NCBI RefSeq assembly: GCF_001556045.1
Contig: NZ_LSIC01000059.1
Span: forward strand, 62,001 to 126,000
Source of the DNA: Bradyrhizobium sp. CCH5-F6
GTDB lineage: Bacteria > Pseudomonadota > Alphaproteobacteria > Rhizobiales > Xanthobacteraceae
Length of the DNA: 64,000 nt
Reading direction: 5' to 3'
Made by a program: the position numbers and the translations under genes. The notes beneath the pieces were generated by a model that had not been told where the DNA came from, searched no databases, and saw only the letters and a program-made list of their open reading frames with translations. This document shows positions 37,520-48,147 of the stretch, piece by piece. How positions within the stretch are numbered: position 1 is the stretch's first letter; every line of letters begins with the position of its first letter.

Positions 37520-38713
37520 CTAACCCGCCATTCGCTGCCTCAGGCTCTGATAAAACGCCGTCTCGAAGTTCATGTAACCGATGAACGACGTTGGATCTCC
37601 GAACGGAAGAATCTGCGTGGCCCAGAACCCGCCAAACCCGTTCTGCCGGTCGATCCAATAGAATAGATTGGCAAGGCCCGCCCAGCCGAGCGCACCGGCG
37701 GGACGCCCGGTGGGGGCTTCCTGGTCGTTGATCATGAACGAGAGCGCCCAGGACTTCGATTGGCCCGGAAAGAACTCGGCATCATTGCACAGCGACGGGA
37801 TGACGCCGGTGATCGGTGTCACCTTCTTGTCTCCGAGATGATTCCTCTCCGCCATGCGCACGGTCTCCGCCTTCAACACGCGGCCATGCTCGCCGGCACC
37901 GTCGTTCAACCACATCCGGATGAAACGCATGTAGTCGCCGACCGTGCCGTAAAGGCCGTGGCCACCCATGTGCACTTCAGGCTTGGCGGGGAGCTCGAAA
38001 TCCATCGGCGTCAACGAGCCGTCGGCGCCGCGCGCGTGAATCCCTGCCAGCTTGCTGCGCATGGCGTCGGTCAGCTCGAAGGTCATGCTCTCGATTCCGA
38101 GCGGCTCGAAGATGCGCGTCTTGAAAACCTCTCCAAGCCGGCGCCCGGCGATGGCCTCGACGATTTGGCCGCACCAGTCGAGATTGGTGCCGTAGTCCCA
38201 ACGCTCGCCCGGATCGAACAGCAGCGGCGTCATCAGGCAGGCTTTGGAAGCGGTGATGACACTGGGCTGGCCCTTCTCCTCCGCCAGGCGGTTGTAGGTG
38301 CGGTTGATGAAGTCATAGCTGAGGCCGGCGGTATGCGTCATCAGCATCCGCGTGGTGATGTCCCGTTTAGGCGCCCGCAGCATCGGCTCACCCGCGGCAT
38401 CAAATCCCTCGATGACCTGGAGCTTGCCGATATCAGGAGCATAGCGCTTGGCCGGTGCGTCGAGATCGAGCTTGCCCTCTTCGACGAGTTGCAGCACGGC
38501 CGTGCCGGTGATCGCCTTTGTCGTGGAGAAGATGGCGAAGATGCTGTCGGTCGTCATCCCGGCTGGCTGGTCGAGGCGCCTTTTCCCCGCTGCGCCTTCG
38601 TAGATGTTGCGATCGCGGTTCGTCACCATCGCGACGACGCCGGGCACACGCGGCGTGGACGTGACGACGCCGTCGAGAACGGCGTCTGCGGCGGCACCGA
38701 AATTCGTGCTCAT
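37520..38713 (-). CDS. Serine hydrolase of the beta-lactamase fold (EstB-like esterase)
   Basis: This 397-residue enzyme has the class C/EstB active site. The nucleophile Ser63 and Lys66 are in FSTTKAITG, and Tyr174 and Asn177 in RWDYGTN. No signal peptide is visible, so it is cytoplasmic and more likely an esterase than a beta-lactamase. It lies 55 bases after the Baeyer-Villiger monooxygenase on the same strand. Such monooxygenases turn ketones into esters or lactones, and an esterase would then hydrolyse them. That coupling is inference from position. Confidence 0.9.
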   Translation of the reverse strand: MSTNFGAAADAVLDGVVTSTPRVPGVVAMVTNRDRNIYEGAAGKRRLDQPAGMTTDSIFAIFSTTKAITGTAVLQLVEEGKLDLDAPAKRYAPDIGKLQVIEGFDAAGEPMLRAPKRDITTRMLMTHTAGLSYDFINRTYNRLAEEKGQPSVITASKACLMTPLLFDPGERWDYGTNLDWCGQIVEAIAGRRLGEVFKTRIFEPLGIESMTFELTDAMRSKLAGIHARGADGSLTPMDFELPAKPEVHMGGHGLYGTVGDYMRFIRMWLNDGAGEHGRVLKAETVRMAERNHLGDKKVTPITGVIPSLCNDAEFFPGQSKSWALSFMINDQEAPTGRPAGALGWAGLANLFYWIDRQNGFGGFWATQILPFGDPTSFIGYMNFETAFYQSLRQRMAG

Positions 38714-38768
38714 GGTTGTCCTCCCGTTGTATTGGATGAATTCCGTCGATGCAGCGCCTCGCGAGCAC

Positions 38769-40409
38769 TCAATTCATGGTAAAACCCTGGTAGCCGCTGG
38801 CAGCGACCTCGTCGCATTTCTGACGATAGGCGCCGACGCCCCCGCAATAGGACAGAACGCGGCGCGGTTTGCCTTCGACGTTCGAGCCCAGGTACCAGGA
38901 ATTGGTCTTCGCGATCAGCGTCGCATTGGCGGTCTCATCGTGATGCGCCACCCATCCGTCTTCGGCATCCTTGGTCGGCTCCACCACGTTCAGGTTCTTC
39001 GTCCGCACGAACCTGATGCAATCGTCGATCCATTCGACCTGCTGCTGGAGACAGGTGGTCATGTTGCAGAGCGCAGCCGACGGGGCCAGCGGCACCGCGG
39101 TCGTGAACAGGTTCGGATAGCCGTAAACCTGCAGGCCCATCGTGGTGCGGATATCCTTGCTCCAATCCTCCTTCAGCGACCGCCCGCCGCGGCCCCTGAT
39201 ATCGATGCGCGTCAAGGCGCCGGTTCCGGCGTCGAATCCGGTCGCCAGAACGATGACGTCGAGCTCGTGGACCGTCCCGTCCGCGGTCTGGATACCCCTG
39301 GGTGTCACGCGTTCGATCGGATTGGCCTTGACGCTGACGATCTCGACATTGGGGCGATGGAAGGCCTCGAGAAAGTTCTGCTCCAGTGGCACCCGATGCG
39401 TCCCGAAACCGTAGTCGGCCGGAATCAGGGCATCGCACAGCTTTGGATCCTTCAGTCGTTCGCGCATCTTCTCGCGCACGAAGTCCGAGATTTCGGCGTT
39501 GACCTCGGCGTCGAAGAACAGCTCGGCGAAGGACGATATCCATAGCTTCAGGGAGCCGTCGTTCCAGCAATCCTCGATCACCTCCCGGCGCCGCTCCGGC
39601 GTCAGGCCGGCCCATGCGTGCTCGAAATCGTATTCGAATCCGGTGAAGGTATGCGGCAGGCGCTCCTTGAGGTGCTGGAACTTCGACTTGTAGGCCTCGG
39701 CGTCTTCCTCGCTGTACTTGGGGTTCTTCATCGGAATCATGTATTGCGGCGTCCGAACAAAGACCTTCAGATGACCGACCTCGCCGGCGATCGTCTGGAT
39801 GACCTGGATGCCGGTTGCGCCGTTGCCGATAACGCCGACGCGCTTGCCGCCGAATTCGACCGGCTCCCTGGGCCAGCGCGCCGTGTGGAATAACTGCCCC
39901 TTGAACGTCTCCTGTCCCGGAAACGATACGTGGGGCGCGGAGAGCATGCCGCAGCAGGTGATCAGGAACTGGGTGTCGATCACGTCACCCCTGTCGGTCG
40001 TGACCAGCCAGCGCCGTGTGGCTTCGTTGAAATGGGCGCTCTTGACGACCGTCCCGAACTGGATGTCCTTGCGCAGATCGAGGCGGTCGGCGATGTAGTT
40101 GAGCCAGCGTTCGATTTCCGGCTGGCCGGGAAATTTCTCGCTCCAGCTCCATCCCTTGTAGAGCTCCTCGGAGAACAGATACTGGTAGATGTGGCTTTCT
40201 GAATCGAAGCGGGCGCCGGGATAGCGATTCCAATACCAGGTGCCGCCCACGCCTGCAGCCGCGTCAATCGCCCTGACCTTCAATCCCTGTTCGCGCAAAC
40301 GGTAGAGCTGATAGAGCCCGGCGACGCCGGCTCCAACAACCACCGCGTCGAATTTCGCCGTTACATGCGCGCCGTTGCTTCCGTTGGATTTGGTCGCCGC
40401 TTCTGACAT
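38769..40409 (-). CDS. Baeyer-Villiger-type flavin monooxygenase
   Basis: This 546-residue FAD/NADPH enzyme inserts oxygen next to a ketone carbonyl to give an ester or lactone. The first Rossmann motif is [16 protein letters not shown] (residues 23-38). The Baeyer-Villiger fingerprint FxGxxxHxxxWP is complete at 169-180 ([12 protein letters not shown]), and the second Rossmann motif is [15 protein letters not shown] 40409 follows GGAGGG. It is divergent from an AraC regulator and precedes an esterase. The native ketone (cyclic, aryl or steroid-like) cannot be inferred. Confidence 0.93.
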   Translation of the reverse strand: MSEAATKSNGSNGAHVTAKFDAVVVGAGVAGLYQLYRLREQGLKVRAIDAAAGVGGTWYWNRYPGARFDSESHIYQYLFSEELYKGWSWSEKFPGQPEIERWLNYIADRLDLRKDIQFGTVVKSAHFNEATRRWLVTTDRGDVIDTQFLITCCGMLSAPHVSFPGQETFKGQLFHTARWPREPVEFGGKRVGVIGNGATGIQVIQTIAGEVGHLKVFVRTPQYMIPMKNPKYSEEDAEAYKSKFQHLKERLPHTFTGFEYDFEHAWAGLTPERRREVIEDCWNDGSLKLWISSFAELFFDAEVNAEISDFVREKMRERLKDPKLCDALIPADYGFGTHRVPLEQNFLEAFHRPNVEIVSVKANPIERVTPRGIQTADGTVHELDVIVLATGFDAGTGALTRIDIRGRGGRSLKEDWSKDIRTTMGLQVYGYPNLFTTAVPLAPSAALCNMTTCLQQQVEWIDDCIRFVRTKNLNVVEPTKDAEDGWVAHHDETANATLIAKTNSWYLGSNVEGKPRRVLSYCGGVGAYRQKCDEVAASGYQGFTMN

Positions 40410-40743
40410 TTTTCCCTCCCAGGTCTTTCTCAAGCGCGCGGCCTTCCCCACCCGTCGTGTGATCGGATGATCGTGCATCGCGTCATTTGCCGGTCCTGCG
40501 ATTGCCTGCGGCTCTTCACCGTTCTTCCGCACTCGCCCGGAACGCGAGGGAGGCTATGAGGCGGGCTGCGTTCCCGGCTTGAACAAAACCGACAATCCTT
40601 TGAATGAAGCCCGAACCCGGCACCGACCGCGCCCGAGCTCGCTTGGCAAATGGCAAATCCGGCCTATGCTCTGCCTTGCTGATCGGCCAACGAGAACAAC
40701 AAGCAGCCGGCCATGCCAAAACTCCAGGGAGGAGGCTCGCGCG
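40410..40743. promoter_or_regulatory. Divergent promoter region between the monooxygenase and the AraC gene
   Basis: This 334-base stretch has no gene I can support; short antisense frames here lack start signals and similarity. It should hold the promoters for the monooxygenase-esterase pair (minus) and the AraC gene (plus). I see no strong dyad or repeat in it. Confidence 0.5.
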
Positions 40744-41631
40744 ATGGGGCAGTTCATCACGGTCGAGGAGCTGCCACGCTATGCTCCCGGCGAAATGATG
40801 TTGGACAGTTCAGCGGTGGGAAAAGCCGATTTTCGGCTCCGCGTGTTCCGCTATGCGCCATCCGATATCTGGGTGCCGCCGTCCGAAAATTTTCTGATCG
40901 TGATCTATCGCGAAGGCACCACGGCGATGAACCGCCGCGTGACCGGATCCTGGAAGCAGGATCAGGTCGGCCGCGGCGTCACGACACTCCTGACGCGCGC
41001 GGAAGCTTCGAACTGGCGATGGTGCCATGACGTCGAGGTCAGCCATTTCTACATCTCGCCTGGTCTCATGGCGAAGACCGCAAGCGAGGCTTTTGACCAG
41101 GACACCGAAAATGTCGAGCTTCATGATCTGCTCAGGATCGAGGATCCAGTCCTGACCTGGATCGCTGACCAGATGGTGCAGGAGGTTTCCGCAGGAGGTC
41201 CCGGCGGCCGGCTCTGCTACGACGCCATGGCACTTCAGGCGAGCGTCCACATCCTGCGAAAATATGCCTCAGTGCAGTTCAAGATGCCCTGTGCGCAAGG
41301 GCGCTTCAGGCCGGCACATGCGCGGATGATCGAAGACTATATCGAGCAGAACATCTCCCGGAATATCACGCTCGACGAATTGGCCAACATCTGCAACTGC
41401 ACGCCGGTGCAGTTCACCCGCAAGTTCCAGGTGCATTATGGCATGCGCCCGCACGCCTACGTCCTCACTCGCAAGGTGAAGCGCGCCTGCGAACATCTGC
41501 GCAAGGACCGCCTTGCACTGAAGGAGATCGCCCTGCTGAGCGGATTCTCCGACCAGAGCCATCTCAACCGGATCTTTCGCAGGCACATGAGTGCGACTCC
41601 CGCAGAATATCGCAAGCAATGCACAGGCTAG
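40744..41631 (+). CDS. AraC-family transcriptional regulator
   Basis: This 295-residue regulator has an N-terminal effector domain and a C-terminal double helix-turn-helix (about 195-290). The helix-turn-helix covers MIEDYIEQNISRNITLDELANICNCTPVQFTRKFQVHYGMRPHAYVLTRKVKRACEHL and the second motif LKEIALLSGFSDQSHLNRIFRRHMSATPAEYR. ATG 40744 follows GGGAGGAGG. It is divergent from the Baeyer-Villiger monooxygenase and its esterase, so it is likely their activator. Confidence 0.93.
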   Translation: MGQFITVEELPRYAPGEMMLDSSAVGKADFRLRVFRYAPSDIWVPPSENFLIVIYREGTTAMNRRVTGSWKQDQVGRGVTTLLTRAEASNWRWCHDVEVSHFYISPGLMAKTASEAFDQDTENVELHDLLRIEDPVLTWIADQMVQEVSAGGPGGRLCYDAMALQASVHILRKYASVQFKMPCAQGRFRPAHARMIEDYIEQNISRNITLDELANICNCTPVQFTRKFQVHYGMRPHAYVLTRKVKRACEHLRKDRLALKEIALLSGFSDQSHLNRIFRRHMSATPAEYRKQCTG

Positions 41632-41638
41632 CCAGACC

Positions 41639-41683
41639 CGTCATCCCTGGGGCCGCCGAAGAAACGGCTACCCCGGGGTGACG
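41639..41683. repeat. Imperfect palindrome downstream of the AraC gene
   Basis: CGTCATCCCTGGGG (41639-41652) pairs with CCCCGGGGTGACG (41671-41683) with one unpaired base. It overlaps neither gene and adds to the terminator structures between the convergent AraC gene and pckA. Confidence 0.55.
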
Positions 41684-41731
41684 GCGAGACATTGAAACCA
41701 GGCAGCCTGACGATGCTCACGCCGCAAAAGC

Positions 41732-41758
41732 AAAGGGCGGCTGATCAAGCCGCCCTTT
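41732..41758. terminator. Bidirectional terminator between the AraC gene and pckA
   Basis: An 11-base perfect stem (41732-41742 with 41748-41758) with a 5-base loop begins with AAA and ends with TTT, giving a U-run in either direction. It lies 26 bases after the pckA stop on the minus strand and serves both convergent genes. Confidence 0.85.
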
Positions 41759-41783
41759 CTCCTCAGTCACGTCCTGCGAAACC

Positions 41784-43400
41784 TTACTCCGCCGCGAGCT
41801 TCACGTCCGGCGCGGCGGCGCGCACTTCGGCGTCGACCTGGGCTTCGAACTTGGCGAAGTTCTTCTGGAACATGCCGACCAGCGCGCGCGCGGTCTTGTC
41901 GAACTCGTCCTTGTCCTTCCAGGTGTTGACCGGGTTGAGGATTTCGCTCGGCACGCCCGGCAGCGCGGTCGGCACCGCGAAGCCGAAATATTTGTCGGTG
42001 CGGAATTCGACGTTGCGCAAGGAGCCGTCGAGCGCGGCCGTGAGCAGCGCGCGCGTCACCTTGATCGGCATGCGCGAGCCGACTCCGTACTTGCCGCCTG
42101 TCCAGCCGGTGTTGACCAGCCAGCAATCGACATTGTGCTGGGCGATGAGGTCGCGCAGCATGTTGCCGTAGACGCTGGGGTCGAGCGGCAGGAAGGGCGA
42201 ACCGAAGCAGGTGGAGAATTCCGGCTGCGGCTCGTTGCCGAGACCGCGCTCGGTGCCGGCGACCTTGGCGGTGTAGCCGGACAGGAAGTGGTACATCGCC
42301 TGCGCCGGCGACAGCTTCGCGATCGGCGGCAGCACGCCGAAGGCGTCGGCGGCGAGCATCACGACGTTCTTCGGCTGCGGCGCACGGCCGGTGCGCGAGG
42401 CGTTCGGGATGAAGTCGAGCGGGTACGCAGAACGCGTGTTCTCGGTCTTGGAGCCGTCGTCGAAATCGACCACGCGGGTGTCTTCGTCGAGCACGCAGTT
42501 CTCGAGCACCGCGCCGAAGCGCGTCGAAGCCGCAAAGATCTCGGGCTCGGCCTCCTTCGAGAGCTTGATGCACTTGGCATAGCAGCCGCCCTCGAAATTG
42601 AAGACGCCGTTCGGGCCCCAGCCGTGCTCGTCGTCGCCGATCAGCGTGCGGTTGGGATCGGCCGACAGCGTGGTCTTGCCGGTGCCCGACAGGCCGAAGA
42701 AGATCGCGGTGTCGCCCTTGGCGCCGACATTGGCCGAGCAGTGCATCGGCATCACGCCGCGCTCGGGCAGATAGTAGTTCAGCGTGGTGAAGACCGACTT
42801 CTTCATCTCGCCGGCATAATAAGACCCGCCGATCAGGACGATCTTGCGGGCGAAATCGATCGCGACCACGTTCTCCGAGCGCACGCCGTGGCGTTTAGGA
42901 TCGGCGCGGAAGCTCGGCATGTCGATGATGGTGAGCTCCGGCACGAAGGTCGACAGCTCGATCGCTTCGGGGCGAATCAGGAGCGTGCGGATGAACAGCG
43001 AGTGCCAGGCGAGCTCGGTGAAGACGCGGGTCTTGATCCGGTAGGCCGGATCGGCGCCACCATAGAGGTCCTGCGCGAACAGCTTCTTGCCTTCGGCGTG
43101 CTTGAGGAAGTCCTGATAGAGCGTCTCGAACTGCTCGGCGGTGATCGACTGGTTGCCGGCCCACCACATCTTCTTGTCGGTGGTGGCGTCGCGGACCGTG
43201 AACTTGTCCTTCGGGCTGCGTCCGGTGAACTCGCCCGTGTCGGCGCAGAGGGCGCCGTCGGCGGACAGCACCGCCTCACCCGCTGCCAGCGAGTACTGGT
43301 AGAGTTGCGGCGCACCGAGGTTCCAGTGAACCTGCTTGAGATTCTTTAAGCCGAATTTGTCGGCGCCGAAGGCACCGTTGCGCACGCCCGTCTCTTGCAC
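41784..43400 (-). CDS. pckA: Phosphoenolpyruvate carboxykinase (ATP)
   Basis: This 538-residue gluconeogenic enzyme converts oxaloacetate and ATP to PEP, CO2 and ADP. The ATP-type signature is complete: the kinase-1a P-loop [16 protein letters not shown] and the kinase-2/metal region [24 protein letters not shown]. The adenine/substrate block [12 protein letters not shown] and the N-terminal [10 protein letters not shown] are also present. In many alphaproteobacteria pckA sits divergently next to chvI. Here two genes (TPR-CHAT and HugZ-like) separate them. Its 5' region (43401-43686) should carry the promoter; I see no clear motif there. Confidence 0.98.
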   Translation of the reverse strand: MQETGVRNGAFGADKFGLKNLKQVHWNLGAPQLYQYSLAAGEAVLSADGALCADTGEFTGRSPKDKFTVRDATTDKKMWWAGNQSITAEQFETLYQDFLKHAEGKKLFAQDLYGGADPAYRIKTRVFTELAWHSLFIRTLLIRPEAIELSTFVPELTIIDMPSFRADPKRHGVRSENVVAIDFARKIVLIGGSYYAGEMKKSVFTTLNYYLPERGVMPMHCSANVGAKGDTAIFFGLSGTGKTTLSADPNRTLIGDDEHGWGPNGVFNFEGGCYAKCIKLSKEAEPEIFAASTRFGAVLENCVLDEDTRVVDFDDGSKTENTRSAYPLDFIPNASRTGRAPQPKNVVMLAADAFGVLPPIAKLSPAQAMYHFLSGYTAKVAGTERGLGNEPQPEFSTCFGSPFLPLDPSVYGNMLRDLIAQHNVDCWLVNTGWTGGKYGVGSRMPIKVTRALLTAALDGSLRNVEFRTDKYFGFAVPTALPGVPSEILNPVNTWKDKDEFDKTARALVGMFQKNFAKFEAQVDAEVRAAAPDVKLAAE

Positions 43401-43686
43401 GAAAAAATCCTCCTAGAACCCGCGACATCAAGCGCGACCAAGTTTGGCGCCATCGCGGTCACCGTGATTAATGGGCCATTCGGCCTCGGCTGAACGACCT
43501 AATAACTGATGAACGCTGGCGTTGCCAAGCTGATCCCGCAGGATTTGGTTTATTCAAGGACCGCGCCAAACATCGCGCATGTCAGCTCTGAATGCGCGTA
43601 TCGAAAAAACGGGAATGATCGCGCAACCAAATGGGTATTTGCGCGTTATGTCAGGTTATTGCGATGCACAATCCCTGCCGCGCCCC

Positions 43687-46275
43687 CTATCTGACTTCAC
43701 CCTCGCCGATCAGTGCGAACGCCCCCCACATCGCGGGATAGGCGTTGCGCGCCGATGAGGCATCGTCGAGATAGGTTAACATCGCGCGGCGCAAGGCTTC
43801 GGCACGACCGATCTTCGGTTCGTTCTTGAGCAGCTCGAACGTCGAAATGGTCAGGCGGGTGGCAGCTTCCGAATCCACGGCCCAATGCGACACCAGCAGC
43901 GCGCGGGCACCTGCGTAGAAGAACGAGCGCGCCAGGCCCGACAGCGCCTCGGCACCGGGCTTGTCCCCGGCGATGGTGTTGCAGGCGGACAGCACCACCC
44001 AATCGGCGTTGAGCTTGAGCTGTGCCACTTCGCTCGCGGTCAGGAGACCGTCGTCGAGCTCCGATGGTTGATCCGGCATGGAGAGAGCGAGCGAGGGCTC
44101 ACCCAGTCCCTTGACGTCGCCGGCAACGAGACCGTGGGTGGCAAAGTAGATGATGCCGTATTGGGCAAGCGCTGCACGCTTGACCGTCGTTTCGCTGGCA
44201 TCGCGGCCGAGATGGATATCGGCCTCGGCGGCGCCGACATCTCTTGCCACCGCGTTCAGCTCGTCGGCGGTATCGGGCAGCTGCGGCAGCGCCTGGGCCA
44301 GCCGCGCGCGATCGACGCCGGCGCCGCGCCAGAAATCGGCATAGGCGATCGTCGCGATGCTGCGCGCGGCGATCTTGCCGCTCGCGGCGCGCCGGTCGGC
44401 AGGACCTTCGGCCGCAGGGTTGAATACCGGATCGCCGAAACCGGTCATCGGCTTGACGCCGTGATCCCTGCGGGCGAAGGCGCGCAACGATTTCAGACTG
44501 ATCACCGACGGCAGCACCGAGACCGCCTGACGCCGCAACAGCCAGGCCGCCTTGCGATAGCCCTCGAGCCGATCCGGGATCGCAGCTTGCGGCGTCTCCG
44601 TGACCAGCAGATGAAACGGCAATGCGGTCAGCGCTGCGGACGGCACGACCAGCAGGTTGCGCTTGTCCTTCGTCATCGCCTCGACCGGGCCGAGCAGCGC
44701 GACATAGAGCTCGTTCGCGAGCGCAAGGTCGAACAAGCCGGATTTGCCGGAGGCATCGTGCGCCTTGCCGACGTCCAGGCCCTTGCGGAAGGCGGCCACC
44801 TTCCGCGCCAGCGCATCCGCTCCGAGAGAAATCTCCTTCCAGTCGACGCCCTCGCGCGTGATCGCGACGACATAGCTCTGCTTGTCGACCACCGAATAGA
44901 TCACCATCGCCTCGTCGGCCGAGAGCAGCGACTGGATATCCTTCACGGCCAGTGGCAGCGGGTTGGAGAGCGAGGCATAGTCGGGAAACTCGACGGCAAG
45001 CGTCTTCTGCAATCCATTGCGCGCGCTCGCGATCGCCGCGATGCGCGCGCGGCTGCGTTGCTCGGCCGCGACGTCGCGCTGGGCGGACGGCTTCGACACC
45101 GCAGCGACGATCGCCTTGTCGAGCGCTTCGGACTCGGCCGCGAGGTCCTGGTCCTTGCGCACGAGCTCGGCGAGCCGGTCGCTGCCGGCGGCAAGCCGCA
45201 CCGCGAGCTTGTTCACGGCAGAGGCGGCGGAAGATTGCGTGCCGCGCTGGACCGCCGCGAGCGCGTCATCGAGCGCCTTGTCGCTCGCCAGCAGCGATTG
45301 TTGCCACGCCGCGAACAGGACCGGCAGCACGACACGCAGCTGCGCGCGATTGGCCGCGAGCGTCTTCTGCGCGAACGGCAAAGCGTCGGCAGTGCGCCCG
45401 GTCGCCTGAAGGAAATGGGCGAGATTGCCCGTCGAGGTCGCGACATCGGGATGATCAGGTCTGAGAGCACGCTCGCGGATCGACAGCGCGCGGCGATAGA
45501 GCGGCTCGGCCTCGGCGTAGCGCTTCTGGTGCTCGTAGAGCCCGGCAAGATTGTTCAGCGAGCGCGCCACGTCCGGATGGTCAGGACCCAGCACCTTTTC
45601 GCGGATCGCGAGCGAGCGCTTGATCGGCGCCTCGGCATCCGCATCGCGATCGAGGTCGCGATCGACCTGGCCGATGTTGTTCAGGACGGTGGCGACCGCG
45701 GGATGCTCGGGTCCGGCGGCTTTCTGATAGATCGCGAGCGCACGCCGGAACAACGGCTCGGCGTCGGCGAAGCGCTCCTGCTTCACGTAGAGCGTTGCGA
45801 GATTGTTCAGGGCTCGGCCGACATCGGGATGCTCGCGCGACAGGCTCTTTTCGCTGACGGCGAGCGCGCGCTTGAACAGCGGCTCGGCTTCAGCGAAGCG
45901 GCCTTGCCGCTGATAGAGCGCGGCGAGATTGTTCAGCTCGGGCGCGATCAAGACAGTGTCGAGGCCGAGCGCCTTTTCCATCAGGGCGACCGCGCGCTTG
46001 TAGAGCGGCTCGGCCAGATCGTCGCGCCCCTGACCGGCATGGACCTGACCGAGATTGTTCAGCGCAGCGGAGAGCTCGCGACCGTGGTCGCTCTTTTCGA
46101 GACTTGCAACCATCGCCTGCGCCAGAGGCAGCGCTTCCGAATATCTGCCGGCGCTCACGAGCGCGTTGATCCGCGCGCTCTCCGCGGCGAGACCCTTCTG
46201 GGCGAGGCTGGACGTCGGCAGCGCCGCGATCGCGAGCGCCACACCCGCGATCAGCATCAAACGACGGCGTTTCAT
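43687..46275 (-). CDS. Secreted TPR-CHAT (caspase-like peptidase) protein
   Basis: This 862-residue protein has a signal peptide (LMLIAGVALAIAALPTSSLAQ). A run of about six to eight 42-residue kinesin-light-chain-type TPRs follows (about 70-330; units such as ALNNLAALYQRQGRFAEAEP and SLNNLAGLYEHQKRYAEAEP). After a helical linker comes a C-terminal CHAT domain (about 540-862). The caspase-like dyad is His714 in YFATHGL and Cys765 in VLSACNT, both intact. CHAT domains are cysteine proteases, often clostripain/separase-like. Export to the periplasm is unusual relative to known defence CHAT proteases, though TPR-CHAT proteins with signal peptides occur widely. Partner and substrate are unknown. 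Confidence 0.9.
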   Translation of the reverse strand: MKRRRLMLIAGVALAIAALPTSSLAQKGLAAESARINALVSAGRYSEALPLAQAMVASLEKSDHGRELSAALNNLGQVHAGQGRDDLAEPLYKRAVALMEKALGLDTVLIAPELNNLAALYQRQGRFAEAEPLFKRALAVSEKSLSREHPDVGRALNNLATLYVKQERFADAEPLFRRALAIYQKAAGPEHPAVATVLNNIGQVDRDLDRDADAEAPIKRSLAIREKVLGPDHPDVARSLNNLAGLYEHQKRYAEAEPLYRRALSIRERALRPDHPDVATSTGNLAHFLQATGRTADALPFAQKTLAANRAQLRVVLPVLFAAWQQSLLASDKALDDALAAVQRGTQSSAASAVNKLAVRLAAGSDRLAELVRKDQDLAAESEALDKAIVAAVSKPSAQRDVAAEQRSRARIAAIASARNGLQKTLAVEFPDYASLSNPLPLAVKDIQSLLSADEAMVIYSVVDKQSYVVAITREGVDWKEISLGADALARKVAAFRKGLDVGKAHDASGKSGLFDLALANELYVALLGPVEAMTKDKRNLLVVPSAALTALPFHLLVTETPQAAIPDRLEGYRKAAWLLRRQAVSVLPSVISLKSLRAFARRDHGVKPMTGFGDPVFNPAAEGPADRRAASGKIAARSIATIAYADFWRGAGVDRARLAQALPQLPDTADELNAVARDVGAAEADIHLGRDASETTVKRAALAQYGIIYFATHGLVAGDVKGLGEPSLALSMPDQPSELDDGLLTASEVAQLKLNADWVVLSACNTIAGDKPGAEALSGLARSFFYAGARALLVSHWAVDSEAATRLTISTFELLKNEPKIGRAEALRRAMLTYLDDASSARNAYPAMWGAFALIGEGEVR

Positions 46276-46338
46276 GAACCCTCTCGCTGCGAGCCGTAAG
46301 ACATCACGGCCTTGGGTCGCAGCGACGGGCGGCGGCGT

Positions 46339-47088
46339 TCAAAGCGCTGCGCTCTGGTCCATCTTCTTGCGTGCTTCGCCAGCGAGGCGGACCAGCATCT
46401 TGCGCAGCGCCGCGCCGTCGGTCACCCGCTCCGGAAAGTCCAGCCGTAGCACGGTCTGGCCGTCCTGCATGTCGAGGCCTTCCGGATCGCAGCCGGTGCA
46501 GCGCCACTCGCCCTCGGCCGCGCCCAGCAGCTTCGTCGCATAGAGGCCCATAGTCTCGCGATGGTCGGCATTCATGTGCTCGACGGCGCCCTCTTCCGCC
46601 GCCAGCAGATCCTCGGCGCCGGTGAGGTCCGTGAGGAACTGCCGGGGCTCGAGATCGACGATCCGGCCGAAGCCGGCGACCAGATGGGTCCCCGTGGGCC
46701 GGATCCGGAAAAAGGAAAAATCCTTAAACGATACAAAGCCCTCTGCTGAGGGATGGGCATTGAGATACCGCCGCTGGAGAAGATCCTTCTCGGCGTCGGC
46801 CTGCTCCGCCCGGCCGGACAGCATGATCCGGGCGCCTTCGAGGGGATCGCCGGCGGCGCGTTCATCCAGCATCAGGGAGACCCGGCTGTCCGCCAGGATG
46901 TTCCTGGTGTGCACGGCGAGGCGCGAGATCAGCAGGATCGGCGAGCCATCGGGATGGCTGGCCAGATTGACCAGGGAACAATAGGGATCGCCGCTGCCGG
47001 CCATCAGGGTCGCCAGCGCCCCCTGCCGCGACCGTCGCAGCAGCGATCTGGCGAGCTTACCGGGGTCGAAATCGGAGGTCGGTTGCAT
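46339..47088 (-). CDS. HugZ-like heme/pyridoxamine-oxidase-fold protein
   Basis: This 249-residue protein has an N-terminal split-barrel flavin/PNPOx fold (GALATLMAGSGDPYCSLVNLASHPDGSPILLISRLAVHTRNI) and a C-terminal DUF2470 domain (AVEHMNADHRETMGLYATKLLG). HugZ-type members degrade or bind heme for iron release. Two Cys in RCTGCDPEG are noteworthy. The start may be ATG 47115, nine codons earlier, but no ribosome site precedes it. It lies between the TPR-CHAT gene and the divergent chvI. Confidence 0.85.
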   Translation of the reverse strand: MQPTSDFDPGKLARSLLRRSRQGALATLMAGSGDPYCSLVNLASHPDGSPILLISRLAVHTRNILADSRVSLMLDERAAGDPLEGARIMLSGRAEQADAEKDLLQRRYLNAHPSAEGFVSFKDFSFFRIRPTGTHLVAGFGRIVDLEPRQFLTDLTGAEDLLAAEEGAVEHMNADHRETMGLYATKLLGAAEGEWRCTGCDPEGLDMQDGQTVLRLDFPERVTDGAALRKMLVRLAGEARKKMDQSAAL

Positions 47089-47328
47089 CGGCTTTCTCAG
47101 GTCAGGTGGTTGCATGGAGGGCCATTTTTCGGGTAAACCGGGGCCCGGTTATGGGTCGAGACGCGGCGAATCTGCCGTGTTTCGTGGAACTTGGTCACAC
47201 TTCAGCCTAGCTTGCATTGCTCGGTGACAAGGTTCGAACGCCACTTCGGCACCCATGTATGCGGCGCATCACTGGATTGCTCGCCGTTTCAAGCCACGAC
47301 CCAAACGGAAAGCAGAAAGCAGAGGCTC

Positions 47329-48030
47329 ATGCCCACAATCGCTTTGGTCGACGACGACCGCAACATTCTCACATCCGTCTCGATCGCGCTGGAAGCCGAA
47401 GGCTACCGCATCATGACCTACACCGACGGCGCCTCCGCGCTCGACGGTTTCCGCACCACCCAGCCCGATCTCGCGATCCTCGACATCAAGATGCCGCGCA
47501 TGGACGGCATGGAAACGCTTCGGCGCCTGCGGCAGAAATCCGACCTGCCCGTGATCTTCCTGACGTCCAAGGACGAGGAGATCGACGAGCTGTTCGGCCT
47601 CAAGATGGGCGCCGACGACTTCATCCGCAAACCGTTCTCGCAGCGGCTTCTGGTCGAGCGCGTCAAAGCGGTGCTGCGCCGCTCGGCGCCGAAGGACCCG
47701 ACCGTCGCGCCGAAGGAGAACGACGCCAAGGCGCTCGACCGCGGCCTTTTGCGCATGGATCCGGAGCGGCACACCTGCACCTGGAAGAACGAGCCGGTGA
47801 CGCTGACCGTCACCGAATTCCTGATCCTCCAGGCGCTGGCGACCCGGCCAGGCGTGGTGAAGAGCCGCAACGCGCTGATGGACGCCGCCTATGACGACCA
47901 GGTCTATGTCGACGACCGCACCATCGACAGCCACATCAAGCGGCTGCGCAAGAAGTTCAAGGTGGTCGACAACGAATTCGAGATGATCGAGACGCTCTAC
48001 GGCGTCGGCTACCGTTTCAAGGAAGCCTGA
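47329..48030 (+). CDS. chvI: Response regulator ChvI
   Basis: This 233-residue OmpR-type regulator has a receiver domain (1-120) with the acidic pocket VDDD (7-10), phospho-acceptor Asp52 in [13 protein letters not shown], and Lys in FIRKPFS. The C-terminal winged helix includes [30 protein letters not shown] and [15 protein letters not shown]. In rhizobia ChvG-ChvI responds to acid and envelope stress and controls exopolysaccharide, motility and nutrient genes. It is followed by chvG and the phosphotransferase genes, all on the plus strand. Confidence 0.94.
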   Translation: MPTIALVDDDRNILTSVSIALEAEGYRIMTYTDGASALDGFRTTQPDLAILDIKMPRMDGMETLRRLRQKSDLPVIFLTSKDEEIDELFGLKMGADDFIRKPFSQRLLVERVKAVLRRSAPKDPTVAPKENDAKALDRGLLRMDPERHTCTWKNEPVTLTVTEFLILQALATRPGVVKSRNALMDAAYDDQVYVDDRTIDSHIKRLRKKFKVVDNEFEMIETLYGVGYRFKEA

Positions 48031-48147
48031 GGCTCGCACGGCTTCACGGAAGACAGAGAGCATCGCCGCTTCTGATTCCATCGGAAACGGGATCGCTCTA
48101 GGATGCGGGGACCTTTTCGACGAAATGTCCTAACGCGGGCGTAAGCA

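Noticed and set aside
43509..43694. Short plus-strand frame in the pckA upstream region
   Set aside because: No start signal, no similarity, and it ends inside the TPR-CHAT gene.
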